From: Rummeliibacillus sp044763875
GTDB lineage: Bacteria; Bacillota; Bacilli; Bacillales_A; Planococcaceae
Assembly: GCF_044763875.1 (NCBI RefSeq)
Contig: NZ_JBIWGZ010000002.1
Coordinates: forward strand, 186,001-250,000
DNA length: 64,000 nt
Direction: 5' to 3'
Shown here in pieces: positions 16,073 through 24,997 of this stretch (position 1 is its first letter; every line of letters begins with the position of its first letter). The translations under genes were made by a program, and so were the position numbers. The notes below the pieces were generated by a model. The model was given only the letters and a program-made list of their open reading frames with translations, searched no databases and was not told where the DNA came from.

Positions 16073-16870
16073 TTAAGGTACGAAAGGATAATCTGCATTT
16101 ATATAAATTCTTTCAAAGTTTTTCGCTTTACCTGATTTGTCATCTAGCTCTACAAAAAAGCCACTAAATACTTCTCTACCTTGTTTTGGAACTTCAAAAC
16201 GAGCTGGCATATTTGTTTTAAAACGATAAAGTACGCTTTCTTTTTTCATTCCAAGTACTTCATCATACGGACCAGTCATGCCTACATCTGATATAAATGC
16301 CGTACCTCCTGGGAAGATACGTGCATCTGCTGTTTGTACGTGTGTATGTGTCCCAACAACAGCCGATGCTTTGCCATCTAAATGCCATCCCAAAGCAATT
16401 TTTTCACTAGTCGTTTCTGCATGAAAATCTACAAACACAAGAGGAGATACTTTTTGTGCTTCTGCAACTAGTTCTGTTGCCTTTGCAAATGGATCACCAT
16501 GTGGCGGTAAGAAGGTACGACCATGTAAATTTATTACAGAAATCGTTTGTCCCCCTTTTGTAACGGCAACCATTCCTTTGCCTGGTGCTTCATCTGAAAA
16601 GTTTGCTGGACGAATTAAGTATTCTGCATCATCGATAAAGTCAAAGATTTCTTTTTGATCCCATGTATGGTTTCCCATTGTAATCACATCAACACCCATC
16701 ATGAGTAAATCTTGATAAATACGTTTTGTAATACCTCTACCAGCAGCTGCATTTTCTCCATTCGCAATGACGATATCAACATTATATTTTCTTTTTAATC
16801 GTGGTAAATAAGATTCAACTGCATCTAACCCTATGTCTCCTACGATATCTCCGATAAATAATACTTTCAT
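16073..16870 (-). CDS. ymdB: Metallophosphoesterase YmdB (2',3'-cyclic nucleotide phosphodiesterase)
   Basis: Calcineurin-like phosphodiesterase with activity on 2',3'-cAMP in B. subtilis, needed for biofilm and nanotube formation and affecting RNA decay. It has 265 residues, the family length. Metal ligands are visible: D8 (GDIVGD), E39-N40 (NGENAAAG), N67-H68 (GNHTWD), H150 (VDFHAET) and H175/H177 (GTHTHVQT). It follows rny, with a hairpin terminator between them (16891-16928), so it may be partly co-transcribed. Confidence 0.94.
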   Translation of the reverse strand: MKVLFIGDIVGDIGLDAVESYLPRLKRKYNVDIVIANGENAAAGRGITKRIYQDLLMMGVDVITMGNHTWDQKEIFDFIDDAEYLIRPANFSDEAPGKGMVAVTKGGQTISVINLHGRTFLPPHGDPFAKATELVAEAQKVSPLVFVDFHAETTSEKIALGWHLDGKASAVVGTHTHVQTADARIFPGGTAFISDVGMTGPYDEVLGMKKESVLYRFKTNMPARFEVPKQGREVFSGFFVELDDKSGKAKNFERIYINADYPFVP

Positions 16871-16890
16871 TTTCTACACCCATTCCCATT

Positions 16891-16928
16891 AAAAAAGGCT
16901 TCTCAACCGAAGTTCTAAGAAGCCTTTT
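16891..16928 (-). terminator. Terminator between rny and ymdB
   Basis: An 11-bp stem AAAAGGCTTCT / AGAAGCCTTTT with a 14-nt loop; on the minus strand it is followed by TTAATGG. The weak T-tract suggests some read-through into ymdB. Confidence 0.7.
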
Positions 16929-16985
16929 GTCAATTAAATTATTAAGAGGATTACTCCCTATATAATACATTTTAATAGATAAAAA

Positions 16986-18542
16986 CTATTTTGCATATTC
17001 AACAGCACGAGTTTCACGAATTACGGTTACTTTAATATGTCCTGGATAATCAAGTTCATCCTCAATTTGTTTACGAATATCACGCGCTAAACGATGTGAA
17101 GCTAAATCATCAATTTGATCCGGACGTACAATTATACGAATTTCGCGACCTGCTTGAATTGCAAATGATTTTTCTACGCCTTCATATGACTCAGAAATTT
17201 CTTCCAGTTTTTCAAGACGGCGAATATAATTTTCTAAAGTTTCACTACGTGCACCTGGTCTTGCTGCAGATAAAGCATCAGCAGCTGCCACTAATACTGC
17301 AATTACAGATGTTGGTTCTGTATCGCCATGATGCGATGCAATACTGTTAATTACGACAGGATGCTCATTGTATTTAGTTGCTAGTTCTACACCAATCTCA
17401 ACATGGCTTCCTTCTACTTCATGGTCAATTGCTTTACCGATATCATGAAGTAAGCCTGCTCGTTTTGCTAAAATAACGTCTTCTCCCAGCTCAGATGCAA
17501 GTAAGCCTGCCAAATGAGCTACCTCTACAGAGTGCTTTAAGACATTTTGACCGTAGCTAGTACGATATTTCATACGACCAAGAATTTTCATTAAATCTGG
17601 ATGTAAATTATGAATTCCTACTTCAAATGTTGTTTGCTCACCCGTTTCACGAATTTGCTCATCCACTTCACGACGTGATTTTTCTACCATTTCTTCAATA
17701 CGAGCTGGGTGAATACGGCCATCTTGCACTAGCTTTTCTAGTGCTAGACGAGCAGTTTCACGACGAATTGGATCAAAGCCAGATAAGATCACTGCTTCTG
17801 GAGTATCGTCGATAATTAAATCGATACCCGTTAATGTTTCAAGTGTTCGGATGTTGCGACCTTCACGTCCAATAATACGGCCTTTCATCTCATCGTTTGG
17901 TAAGTTAACGACAGATACAGTCGTTTCTGCAACGTGGTCTGCTGCAAAGCGTTGAATGGCAAGTGATAAAATTTCTCGTGCCTTTTTGTCAGCATCCTCT
18001 TTAGCACGTGTTTCAGCTTCTTTGGTCATAACTGCAATATCAGTTGATAATTCGTTTTCTACTTGTTTTAAGATGATTGCTTTTGCTTCTTCGCGGGTTA
18101 ATGCTGAAATGCGTTCAATTTCGGATTGTTGTTTGGCAACAAGTTCTTCCACTTTGCTTTCCATCTGTACAATATGCTGTTGTCTCTCAGATAGAGCCTC
18201 TTCTTTACGCTCTAATCCTGATTCTCTCTTATTCAGAGCGTCATCCTTGCGATCAAGATTTTCTTCTCTTTGCAATAACCGGTTCTCTTGTTTCATAAGC
18301 TCAGACCGGCGTTCACGGATGTCATTTTCCGCTTCAGTTCGAAGTTTGTGAGTTTCATCTTTTGCTTCAAGTAGTGCTTCTTTCTTAAGAGCTTCCGCTT
18401 CTCTTTTACCTTCTTCAATAATAAGTTCTGCAGAATTCTTTGCACCTGTCACTTTTGAATCGTTCACTTTTTTCATGACGAAATAGATAACAACGGCACC
18501 GACGATGAGTCCAAGCACAGTGGAGATGATGATTTCCATCAT
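16986..18542 (-). CDS. rny: Ribonuclease Y
   Basis: Membrane-anchored endoribonuclease that starts mRNA decay, at the centre of the degradosome-like network with PNPase and the RNase J proteins. I place the start at 18540-18542 (518 residues), 7 nt after GGAGG; a second ATG follows at once. The first 25 residues are one membrane helix (IIISTVLGLIVGAVVIYFVM). Residues 30-200 are a charged coiled coil. The KH domain follows (MKGRIIGREGRNIRTLE), then the HD domain with RAGLLHDIGKAIDHE. Length equals the B. subtilis enzyme (520). Confidence 0.96.
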   Translation of the reverse strand: MMEIIISTVLGLIVGAVVIYFVMKKVNDSKVTGAKNSAELIIEEGKREAEALKKEALLEAKDETHKLRTEAENDIRERRSELMKQENRLLQREENLDRKDDALNKRESGLERKEEALSERQQHIVQMESKVEELVAKQQSEIERISALTREEAKAIILKQVENELSTDIAVMTKEAETRAKEDADKKAREILSLAIQRFAADHVAETTVSVVNLPNDEMKGRIIGREGRNIRTLETLTGIDLIIDDTPEAVILSGFDPIRRETARLALEKLVQDGRIHPARIEEMVEKSRREVDEQIRETGEQTTFEVGIHNLHPDLMKILGRMKYRTSYGQNVLKHSVEVAHLAGLLASELGEDVILAKRAGLLHDIGKAIDHEVEGSHVEIGVELATKYNEHPVVINSIASHHGDTEPTSVIAVLVAAADALSAARPGARSETLENYIRRLEKLEEISESYEGVEKSFAIQAGREIRIIVRPDQIDDLASHRLARDIRKQIEDELDYPGHIKVTVIRETRAVEYAK

Positions 18543-18699
18543 TCGAACACCTCCTCTTGCTGTTTTCATATTCTGTTTCAGTCGGCTTTATATTGATTAT
18601 TCAATATAGTGCCAAAATTTCATTTCAATTTAGAAATAATACAAGTTAATTGTATAGTTGATAAATAGACCTGTCAAGGATTCACAGTTTTTGGATATA

Positions 18700-18736
18700 T
18701 ATAATAGACCCCTTCAAAATTCCTTGAAGGGGCCTT
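18700..18736 (-). terminator. Terminator of recA
   Basis: A GC-rich 9-bp stem CCCCTTCAA / TTGAAGGGG, 13 bases past the recA stop. The following tract on the minus strand is TCTATTATATAT, so the T-run is imperfect. Confidence 0.75.
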
Positions 18737-18746
18737 TAGAACGAAA

Positions 18747-19793
18747 CTATTCTTCTTCAAATAGTGTTGGATTTTCTTCACTTTCTTCTGGTACATCGTA
18801 CTCATCTGCAGCAATGCCTGAAGCAACACGAATTTTTTGAGCAATTTCATCACTAATTTCAGGGTTTTCTTTTAGGAATTGTTTTGCATTTTCACGTCCT
18901 TGACCTAGGCGTTCATCTTCATAGGCATACCAAGAACCACTTTTTTGAACAATATCTTTTTCAACACCGATATCGATAATTTCTCCTTCTTTTGAAATCC
19001 CTTCACCATACATGATATCAACTTCTGCTGTTTTAAACGGCGGTGCTACTTTGTTTTTCACAACTTTGATTTTAGTACGGTTACCGACCATATCATTACC
19101 TTGTTTAATCGTTTCTGCTCGGCGTACTTCTAAACGGACTGATGAATAGAATTTAAGTGCACGTCCACCTGGTGTTGTTTCAGGATTACCGAACATAACG
19201 CCAATTTTTTCACGAATTTGGTTGATGAAGATTGCAATAGTATTAGACTTATTAATAATACCAGATAATTTACGTAATGCCTGTGACATTAAGCGTGCTT
19301 GAAGACCAACATGTGAGTCGCCCATTTCGCCTTCGATTTCAGCTTTTGGTACAAGAGCTGCTACAGAGTCTATAACAATAATATCAATTGCGCCACTTCG
19401 TACAAGTGCTTCTGCAATTTCTAAAGCTTGTTCACCAGTATCTGGTTGAGAAAGTAACAATTCGTCGATATTAACGCCAAGTTTAGAAGCATAGACAGGA
19501 TCGAGAGCATGTTCAGCATCAATAAATGCTGCTTGACCTCCATTTGCTTGTACCTCTGCGATAGAATGTAGTGCTACAGTAGTTTTACCAGAACTTTCTG
19601 GTCCATATATTTCAATGACACGACCTCTAGGGTAACCACCAACTCCAAGTGCTGTATCAAGTGCTAAAGAGCCGCTTGAAGATGTAGAAATTTTGCGGTC
19701 TGCCTGTTCTCCTAATTTCATAACAGACCCTTTACCAAATTGCTTTTCAATTTGTTTAAGAGCCATATCTAATGCCGCTTTACGTTCGTCCAA
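18747..19793 (-). CDS. recA: Recombinase RecA
   Basis: ATP-dependent strand-exchange protein and coprotease for LexA. I take the TTG at 19791-19793 as start: AAAGGAGG lies 7 nt before it and gives 348 residues, the usual length. The frame from ATG 19865 would run through the promoter. Walker A GPESSGKTT is at 64-72, Walker B IIVIDSVAAL near 140, the L1 loop GDSHVGLQARLMSQALRK near 160, and the L2 loop FGNPETTPGGRALKFY near 205. The tail is acidic (EESEENPTLFEEE). Preceded by a sigma-A promoter and LexA box; followed by its own terminator. Confidence 0.97.
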   Translation of the reverse strand: MDERKAALDMALKQIEKQFGKGSVMKLGEQADRKISTSSSGSLALDTALGVGGYPRGRVIEIYGPESSGKTTVALHSIAEVQANGGQAAFIDAEHALDPVYASKLGVNIDELLLSQPDTGEQALEIAEALVRSGAIDIIVIDSVAALVPKAEIEGEMGDSHVGLQARLMSQALRKLSGIINKSNTIAIFINQIREKIGVMFGNPETTPGGRALKFYSSVRLEVRRAETIKQGNDMVGNRTKIKVVKNKVAPPFKTAEVDIMYGEGISKEGEIIDIGVEKDIVQKSGSWYAYEDERLGQGRENAKQFLKENPEISDEIAQKIRVASGIAADEYDVPEESEENPTLFEEE

Positions 19794-19836
19794 TCTAGTT
19801 CCTCCTTTAAAATGGTTCTCTTTTATTTCTGTCTCT

Positions 19837-19887
19837 ACTATACTTCTTTTCTGAGAAAAACACAAGAAAAAAGCGAACGTTTATTCG
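19837..19887 (-). promoter_or_regulatory. recA promoter with LexA (SOS) box
   Basis: On the minus strand: -35 TTGTGT (19860-19865), 17-bp spacer, -10 TATAGT (19837-19842). Eight bases upstream of the -35 lies CGAATAAACGTTCG (19874-19887), matching the Gram-positive LexA box CGAACNNNNGTTCG at all but one base. Transcription would start about 40 nt before the TTG start codon. Confidence 0.8.
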
Positions 19888-19989
19888 TAAATATTATAAA
19901 TAATATTAAATACCGATAGATTAATAGAATATGAAATCTATATTTTTGCTGCTTTTTTTAATCAAAATTAAATTTTATGTGTTCCAAAA

Positions 19990-21246
19990 TTATATTTTAG
20001 AATACCCTTTTTCCGATAAAAGTTGGATTAAATAGTGAAAAGCAAATTTCACTGCACGAAGACGATTTGTATTACGCATGCCTGATAATTGTAAACGATA
20101 CGTATAGGGTTTATCATCACCAATTGCAATGCCAATCCATACTGTACCAGCAGGCTTGTCACCATGCGCTTCTGGTCCAGCTGCCCCCGTTAATCCAACA
20201 CCAATATCAGAATTAAATTTATTCTTAACAAGACGTGACATTGCTCCAGCACATTCAGCACTCACTACACCAAATTGTTCTAATATGTCGTTAGGCATAC
20301 CTAGTTGCTCTTTTTTTACTTGTTCAGTGTAAGTTACCATACCACCAAGTAAAGATTGACTAATACCAGGGTTTGATGCCAGCTCCGATTGGAAAAGACC
20401 AGCTGTTAAGCTTTCTGCTACAGCAATCGTTAGATTATTAGTAATTAGCATTTCTGCTACTTTACTAGATAATGAATCATCGTCAACACCATACAAATAC
20501 TCACCAACACGGGAGATAATTGCTTCTTTTGTTTGATTGATCAATATCCATGCTTGTTCATCATTTTCAGCGTTTGCTGTAATCCGTAATGTCACTTCAC
20601 CATCTGAGGCGAGTGGTGCAATTGTTGGGTTTGATTGATGTTCTAGTAAATCTTGTATACGTACTTCAAGCTCTGCTTCTCCAATGCCATAAAACCGAAG
20701 CACATGTGAAACGATCTTAGTGCCTTCATGAAGACGAGCCGCGAGTTTTGGTTTTGCTTCAAATTGGAACATTGGCTCAATTTCTTTTGGCGGCCCAGGT
20801 AGTAGTATATAAATACGGTTATTATAATCGAAAATCATACCAGGAGCCATACCATGCTTATTCACTAACACATCACAATCTTTTAATATAAGTGCTTGTT
20901 TACGATTATTTTCAGTCATGTTACGATTTTGTTTTGCAAAAAATTCTTCAATTGACTTCATTGCAAACTCATCATATACAAGCTCTGTTTGTAAATATTT
21001 AGCGATTGTTTCTTTTGTTAAATCATCTTTTGTTGGTCCTAAACCCCCAGAAAAAATAATGAGATTTGCACGTGATTCTGCAATTTTAATTGCTTCTTCT
21101 AAACGACCTACGTTATCCCCAACAACTGTATGATAGTAAACATTTATACCAAGCTCCGATAATTGATTGGAAATAAAACGCGCATTGGTATTCGTGATTT
21201 GTCCTAGTAATAATTCAGATCCTACCGCAATAATTTCAGCATTCAT
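19990..21246 (-). CDS. cinA: Competence/damage-inducible protein CinA
   Basis: Two-domain protein: an N-terminal molybdopterin-binding-like (MoCF) domain and a C-terminal CinA amidase domain related to nicotinamide-mononucleotide deamidases. I place the start at 21244-21246, after AAGGGGGAT (418 residues; 416 in B. subtilis); the longer frame lacks a ribosome site. Visible blocks are EIIAVGSELLLGQITNTNAR, IIFSGGLGPTKDDLTKETIA and, in the C-domain, AVAESLTAGLFQSELAS and VGLTGAAGPEAHGDKPAGTV. Upstream of recA as in most Bacillales, but a terminator and SOS promoter separate the two. Confidence 0.94.
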   Translation of the reverse strand: MNAEIIAVGSELLLGQITNTNARFISNQLSELGINVYYHTVVGDNVGRLEEAIKIAESRANLIIFSGGLGPTKDDLTKETIAKYLQTELVYDEFAMKSIEEFFAKQNRNMTENNRKQALILKDCDVLVNKHGMAPGMIFDYNNRIYILLPGPPKEIEPMFQFEAKPKLAARLHEGTKIVSHVLRFYGIGEAELEVRIQDLLEHQSNPTIAPLASDGEVTLRITANAENDEQAWILINQTKEAIISRVGEYLYGVDDDSLSSKVAEMLITNNLTIAVAESLTAGLFQSELASNPGISQSLLGGMVTYTEQVKKEQLGMPNDILEQFGVVSAECAGAMSRLVKNKFNSDIGVGLTGAAGPEAHGDKPAGTVWIGIAIGDDKPYTYRLQLSGMRNTNRLRAVKFAFHYLIQLLSEKGYSKI

Positions 21247-21270
21247 CAATGTTATCCCCCTTATAATTAG

Positions 21271-21358
21271 AAAAAAAGACTCATTCATTTGAATAAATCA
21301 AATGCCACAAATGTGGTTGCCAAACGAAAATATTGTTTTTCGTCATGCAAAATGAGCC
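21271..21358 (-). terminator. Cloverleaf-shaped terminator between pgsA and cinA
   Basis: On the minus strand an outer 8-bp stem (GGCTCATT 21351-21358 with AATGAGTC 21278-21285, one G-U) encloses three hairpins: ACGAAAA/TTTTCGT (21324-21343), CCAC/GTGG (21305-21316) and CATTTGA/TCAAATG (21286-21304). A run of seven T follows at once (21271-21277). The poly-T next to the outer stem indicates a terminator. The four-way junction is unusual for a plain one. Confidence 0.6.
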
Positions 21359-21377
21359 TAAAATATATAACATTATA

Positions 21378-21956
21378 TTACTTTGATTCTAATAAAATCT
21401 TACGGTTTAACCAGAAGTAGTCTATTCCAGACCAAACTGTGAAGAATAATGCGATATAAAGCATGATTGTCCCAAATGGAATACCCCACATTTCAAAGAA
21501 AATGTTATGAAGTAATAATGAGGCAATCGCCACAATTTGTGTCCATGTTTTGATTTTGCCTAGTTGATTAGCAGCTACAACCTCGCCTTGTTCTGCACAA
21601 ATTAATCGTAAGCCAGTTACTGCAAACTCACGGCTAATGATTATGATGACAACCCAAGCCGGTGCAGCTTCCATTGCTACTAATAAGATAAATGCAGATG
21701 ATACAAGTAATTTATCTGCTAATGGGTCTAAAAATTTACCTAAATTTGTTACTAAGTTATATTTACGTGCATAGTGACCATCAATCCAGTCTGTCACAGA
21801 TGCAATAATAAAAATCAAAGCACCAATAAAATGTTCAATTGGTAATGTTACACCCAATATGGACAAATCTCCCCATCCAAAATCTAATACCATCATAATA
21901 ACGAAAATAGGAATTAGACAAATTCGAGAAACTGTGATTTTATTAGGAATATTCAT
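21378..21956 (-). CDS. pgsA: CDP-diacylglycerol-glycerol-3-phosphate 3-phosphatidyltransferase
   Basis: Membrane enzyme making phosphatidylglycerol phosphate, first step to phosphatidylglycerol and cardiolipin. I place the start at 21954-21956 after AAGGTG (192 residues; 193 in B. subtilis). The CDP-alcohol phosphotransferase motif DG-x2-AR-x8-G-x3-D-x3-D is complete: D59 G60, A63 R64, G73, D77, D81. Several hydrophobic helices follow. It lies 47 bp downstream of rodZ on the same strand and ends in the branched terminator at 21271-21358. Confidence 0.95.
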   Translation of the reverse strand: MNIPNKITVSRICLIPIFVIMMVLDFGWGDLSILGVTLPIEHFIGALIFIIASVTDWIDGHYARKYNLVTNLGKFLDPLADKLLVSSAFILLVAMEAAPAWVVIIIISREFAVTGLRLICAEQGEVVAANQLGKIKTWTQIVAIASLLLHNIFFEMWGIPFGTIMLYIALFFTVWSGIDYFWLNRKILLESK

Positions 21957-22003
21957 TTGTTTCACCTTTCTTACCAAAGGAAAAAGTCATCTATATAAGA
22001 TGA

Positions 22004-22927
22004 CTACTTTACTTCCTCGAATTTAATAACGATATTTTGAGTATAACGTTCTGCAGGAGTTGCTGCAAATTTAATCTTCTCATCATTTACATATACACTA
22101 CCATTTGCAGATGCTCCAAGTCTAACGCGAACACTTTTCTTACCAGTCGCATCTAGATCAAGTTCATCACCATTATTATACATTTGATCTGGCTTGTATA
22201 TTTTTGATTCACTGGAAATTTCAGTGCCATTTTCATCTTGAATACCAACCCATGTACTACCTAAAACTTTAACTTTTATTTTAAAGTCTTTAGCGCCTGT
22301 TAATGTATACGTAGTAGTTACACTATCATTTTCTAATGTACCTTTAGAGATTTTTTGTTTTGATTTTTCTGTTGTATCTTTTGTTACTTGAACTTGTTTT
22401 GCTTTTGAATCAGCTACAGATTTCCCTTGTACTAATTTATCTTTATTACTATTTGTCTGAACGTTAGTTGATTCAACTTTGACGTCTTGTTGTTTTGGTT
22501 CATCCGCAACATCATTACTTGAATTATGTTGATTTAAAAACCAAATTGCTGCAATAATAATGATGATAAATAAGGCAACAATTACTTTAGGCATCCAATC
22601 GGAACTTCCTTTAGTCGCCTTTTTTGTAAGACTACGACGTTGATTAGGTTGTTGGATGTTCGCCGTTGCTGTAACATTTTCTACTGTTTTATTGGAAGGG
22701 ATTTCTCCTTTGAAGGTTTCTAATAACTCATTAGAATCTAAACCTACTGCTTCCGCATACTGCTTTATAAATGCACGTACATAGAATGATCCAGGCATAA
22801 CACTGTAATTGCCTTCTTCAATTGCAGAAAGATAACGTTTTTGAATTTTTGTAATTTCCTGTAAATCATCCAGACTATAACCTTTTGACATTCTCGCTTC
22901 CTTTAAACGAGCTCCTAGTTCCGTCAA
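22004..22927 (-). CDS. rodZ: Cell-shape protein RodZ (YmfM)
   Basis: Links the MreB cytoskeleton to the cell-wall elongation machinery. It has 307 residues and starts with TTG (AGGAAGG upstream). The N-terminal HTH resembles the Xre fold (residues 1-75, MSKGYSLDDLQEITKIQKRY). A basic linker precedes one membrane helix, VIVALFIIIIIAAIWFL (about 115-132). A Lys/Gln/Thr-rich linker then leads to a C-terminal DUF4115 beta domain with FKIKVKVLGSTWVGIQDENG. This is the standard RodZ order. Confidence 0.92.
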   Translation of the reverse strand: MTELGARLKEARMSKGYSLDDLQEITKIQKRYLSAIEEGNYSVMPGSFYVRAFIKQYAEAVGLDSNELLETFKGEIPSNKTVENVTATANIQQPNQRRSLTKKATKGSSDWMPKVIVALFIIIIIAAIWFLNQHNSSNDVADEPKQQDVKVESTNVQTNSNKDKLVQGKSVADSKAKQVQVTKDTTEKSKQKISKGTLENDSVTTTYTLTGAKDFKIKVKVLGSTWVGIQDENGTEISSESKIYKPDQMYNNGDELDLDATGKKSVRVRLGASANGSVYVNDEKIKFAATPAERYTQNIVIKFEEVK

Positions 22928-22944
22928 TTGTAAACACCTTCCTG

Positions 22945-23745
22945 TTAAAAATTAAATCCTCCAAAACCGCCGAAACCACCCGAATCTTGTAAAAAGCTAT
23001 TATGACGCTCTAGCACTTCGTATGTAATTTCTTCATCTGGATGATGTCTTAATTCGATAATATAATCAAAGTCTTCAATTGTATATTCAGAATGTTGCAC
23101 GAACATATCAGGATGTTCAATCACGATAATCGTTGGTAATTGCATAATCTCACGAACTAATTGTTGATGACGCTCATCAGAAGAACGTCTAGTAACGACT
23201 CCATCTAAGATGAACACATTATTACTGTTAAATTCATCACCAAGTAGCCGATTGCGTATAGTTTGTTTAATCATTGTAGAGGATAGAAATAACCATCGCT
23301 TGTTCGCACAAACACTAGCAGCAACGATTGACTCCGTTTTTCCTACTCGAGGCATACCACGTATTCCTATTAATTTACGACCTTCTTTTTTAAAAATTTC
23401 AGCCATAAAATCTACAAGTATTCCTAGTTCATCACGAACAAAGCGAAATGTTTTTTTCTCATCTGCTTCTCGTTGGATATAACGACCATGTCGAATAGCT
23501 AAACGATCTCGAGTAGTAGGTTGTCGAAATTTCGTGACTTTTATCATTTCCATTGTCGAAACAATATTTCTAAATCGTTCAATTTGTTCTTCTTTTTCAG
23601 CACGTAAAAGCATACCTCTTCGCACTTGATCGACACCATTAATCGTTACTATATTGACCCTAAGCATACCTAATAATGATGCAATATCACCTAATAATCC
23701 GGGGCGATTGATTTGTATTTCATATTCAAAATACCATTCTTTCAC
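22945..23745 (-). CDS. ymfK: DUF3388 protein YmfK (ACT-like N-terminus, P-loop-like core)
   Basis: Conserved Bacillales protein of unknown function, 266 residues. I prefer the GTG at 23743-23745 as start: AAGGGA lies 9 nt before it, while the TTG six bases upstream is too close. Residues 1-75 look like an ACT domain (INRPGLLGDIASLLGMLRVN). From about 125 there is a phosphate-binding-loop-like stretch (GIRGMPRVGKTES) and a later hydrophobic strand before acid (IIVIEHPD), suggesting an NTPase-like fold. The C-terminus is glycine-phenylalanine rich (SGGFGGFGGFNF). Synteny with ymfJ and ymfM supports the name. Confidence 0.85.
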   Translation of the reverse strand: MKEWYFEYEIQINRPGLLGDIASLLGMLRVNIVTINGVDQVRRGMLLRAEKEEQIERFRNIVSTMEMIKVTKFRQPTTRDRLAIRHGRYIQREADEKKTFRFVRDELGILVDFMAEIFKKEGRKLIGIRGMPRVGKTESIVAASVCANKRWLFLSSTMIKQTIRNRLLGDEFNSNNVFILDGVVTRRSSDERHQQLVREIMQLPTIIVIEHPDMFVQHSEYTIEDFDYIIELRHHPDEEITYEVLERHNSFLQDSGGFGGFGGFNF

Positions 23746-23835
23746 ATACAACGATCCCTTCTATTATAAGACGCTTAAAACATTTCTATGTTCCATGATA
23801 GCTGATTTTTCTACATATGAAAAGAAAAAAAGGAA

Positions 23836-23878
23836 GGGGTTGTCTTAAAAGTGTAAAAAAACACTTTTAAGGCACCCC
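23836..23878 (-). terminator. Terminator of ymfJ, long palindrome
   Basis: Stem GGGGTTGTCTTAAAAGTGT / ACACTTTTAAGGCACCCC with a 6-A loop and mismatches near the base, followed on the minus strand by TTCCTTTTTTTC. Its arms resemble the ymcA terminator at 10485-10524. Confidence 0.8.
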
Positions 23879-23968
23879 CAAGTACATTTTAAGTACTACA
23901 ATAGCAGATTTCCCATGAGGTTACTCGTTGCAAAAGAGTTGTCCAAAAGAAGTTTTGAACAATTTACA

Positions 23969-24226
23969 CTACTGTAGATTCTTATTTTGCACTAGTTTAA
24001 TAACACAATTCGCTAATGCTTCTTTTTCGTTTTCTGAAGCAACGCCCCACAAATCAGAAAGTACTCTTTGTTGTTCATTCTTAGGGTCGATATTAGTTGC
24101 TAAATACTCTCCGATTTGTACCGCCGCTTCTTGAATCACTTTATTGGACATTCCAGCTTGTTCAGCCTTTGAAACATTTTGGCCTAAAAAGGATGTCCAA
24201 TTTTGCCAATTTTCAATGATAGGCAT
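23969..24226 (-). CDS. ymfJ: DUF3243 protein YmfJ
   Basis: Small conserved protein of unknown function, 85 residues. The start is the ATG at 24224-24226, after GGGAGGG; the longer frame from 24244 includes the ribosome site. Features are NWQNWTSFLGQNVSKAEQAG, VIQEAAVQIGEYLA and a C-terminal helix KEALANCVIKLV, all typical of DUF3243. It sits between ymfI and ymfK as in B. subtilis and ends at its own terminator. Confidence 0.88.
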   Translation of the reverse strand: MPIIENWQNWTSFLGQNVSKAEQAGMSNKVIQEAAVQIGEYLATNIDPKNEQQRVLSDLWGVASENEKEALANCVIKLVQNKNLQ

Positions 24227-24268
24227 ATAATCCCTCCCTTTCATATCAAGTATGTGTAAAGTTCAAAA

Positions 24269-24997
24269 TTATATGTACCAACCACCATTAATTCGCAGAA
24301 TTTGTCCTGTAATATAATCTGCCTTTCCAGATTGTAAAAACGCTACTAAATAAGCTACTTCCTCAGGCTTTCCTGCACGTTCTAACGGAATTTCGGATAC
24401 CAGTGAAGACATTTCTTCATCATTTAAATGCCCATTCATTTTCGTATCAATTAAACCAGGCGCAACTGCATTGACACGAATACCATTGTAAGACGCTTCT
24501 TGGGCATAAGCTTTTACAAATGAATGAATTGCACCTTTAACAGTGGAATAAAGTGTTTCTCCAGCTCCACCAGCTTCACCCCAAATCGATCCAATCATTG
24601 TAATATAGCTTACTTCATGCTGACGTAATTTTGGAGAGAGTAAGCTAATTAACTGAATTGGCGTTTGTACATGTACTTTCCAGAGTGCATTCATATCTTC
24701 ACTTGTTGTATCTTCTACAAGTTTATATAATGCTTGACCACTGGCAACAACAATTGCTTCTAGTGAAAACACTGATTGTACAATTGTCTTTGCTGCAAAT
24801 TCATCTGTTAAATCTGCATGTATCGTCATGAATTCTTGTTCTGGATAGGCATCTATCAATTCTTTGGCCAAACTTTGTATCATATCTGATGAATGATTGT
24901 ATTGCAAATACAAGGACCAACCATTATGTGCCAGTTCACGGCAAATGGCACTTCCGATTGAACCGGAAGCGCCTAATACTAAAGCAAATTTTTTCAT
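24269..24997 (-). CDS. ymfI: SDR-family reductase YmfI (elongation factor P 5-aminopentanone reductase)
   Basis: Short-chain dehydrogenase. In B. subtilis YmfI reduces 5-aminopentanone on lysine 32 of elongation factor P to 5-aminopentanol. It has 242 residues. The NAD(P) motif GASGSIGSAI is at 9-18. The catalytic S137 (MIGSIWG) and Y150-x3-K154 (LYSTVKG) are present. It overlaps ymfH by 4 bp (ATGA). Sequence alone would fit a generic 3-oxoacyl reductase; the specific role rests on gene order. Confidence 0.85.
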   Translation of the reverse strand: MKKFALVLGASGSIGSAICRELAHNGWSLYLQYNHSSDMIQSLAKELIDAYPEQEFMTIHADLTDEFAAKTIVQSVFSLEAIVVASGQALYKLVEDTTSEDMNALWKVHVQTPIQLISLLSPKLRQHEVSYITMIGSIWGEAGGAGETLYSTVKGAIHSFVKAYAQEASYNGIRVNAVAPGLIDTKMNGHLNDEEMSSLVSEIPLERAGKPEEVAYLVAFLQSGKADYITGQILRINGGWYI

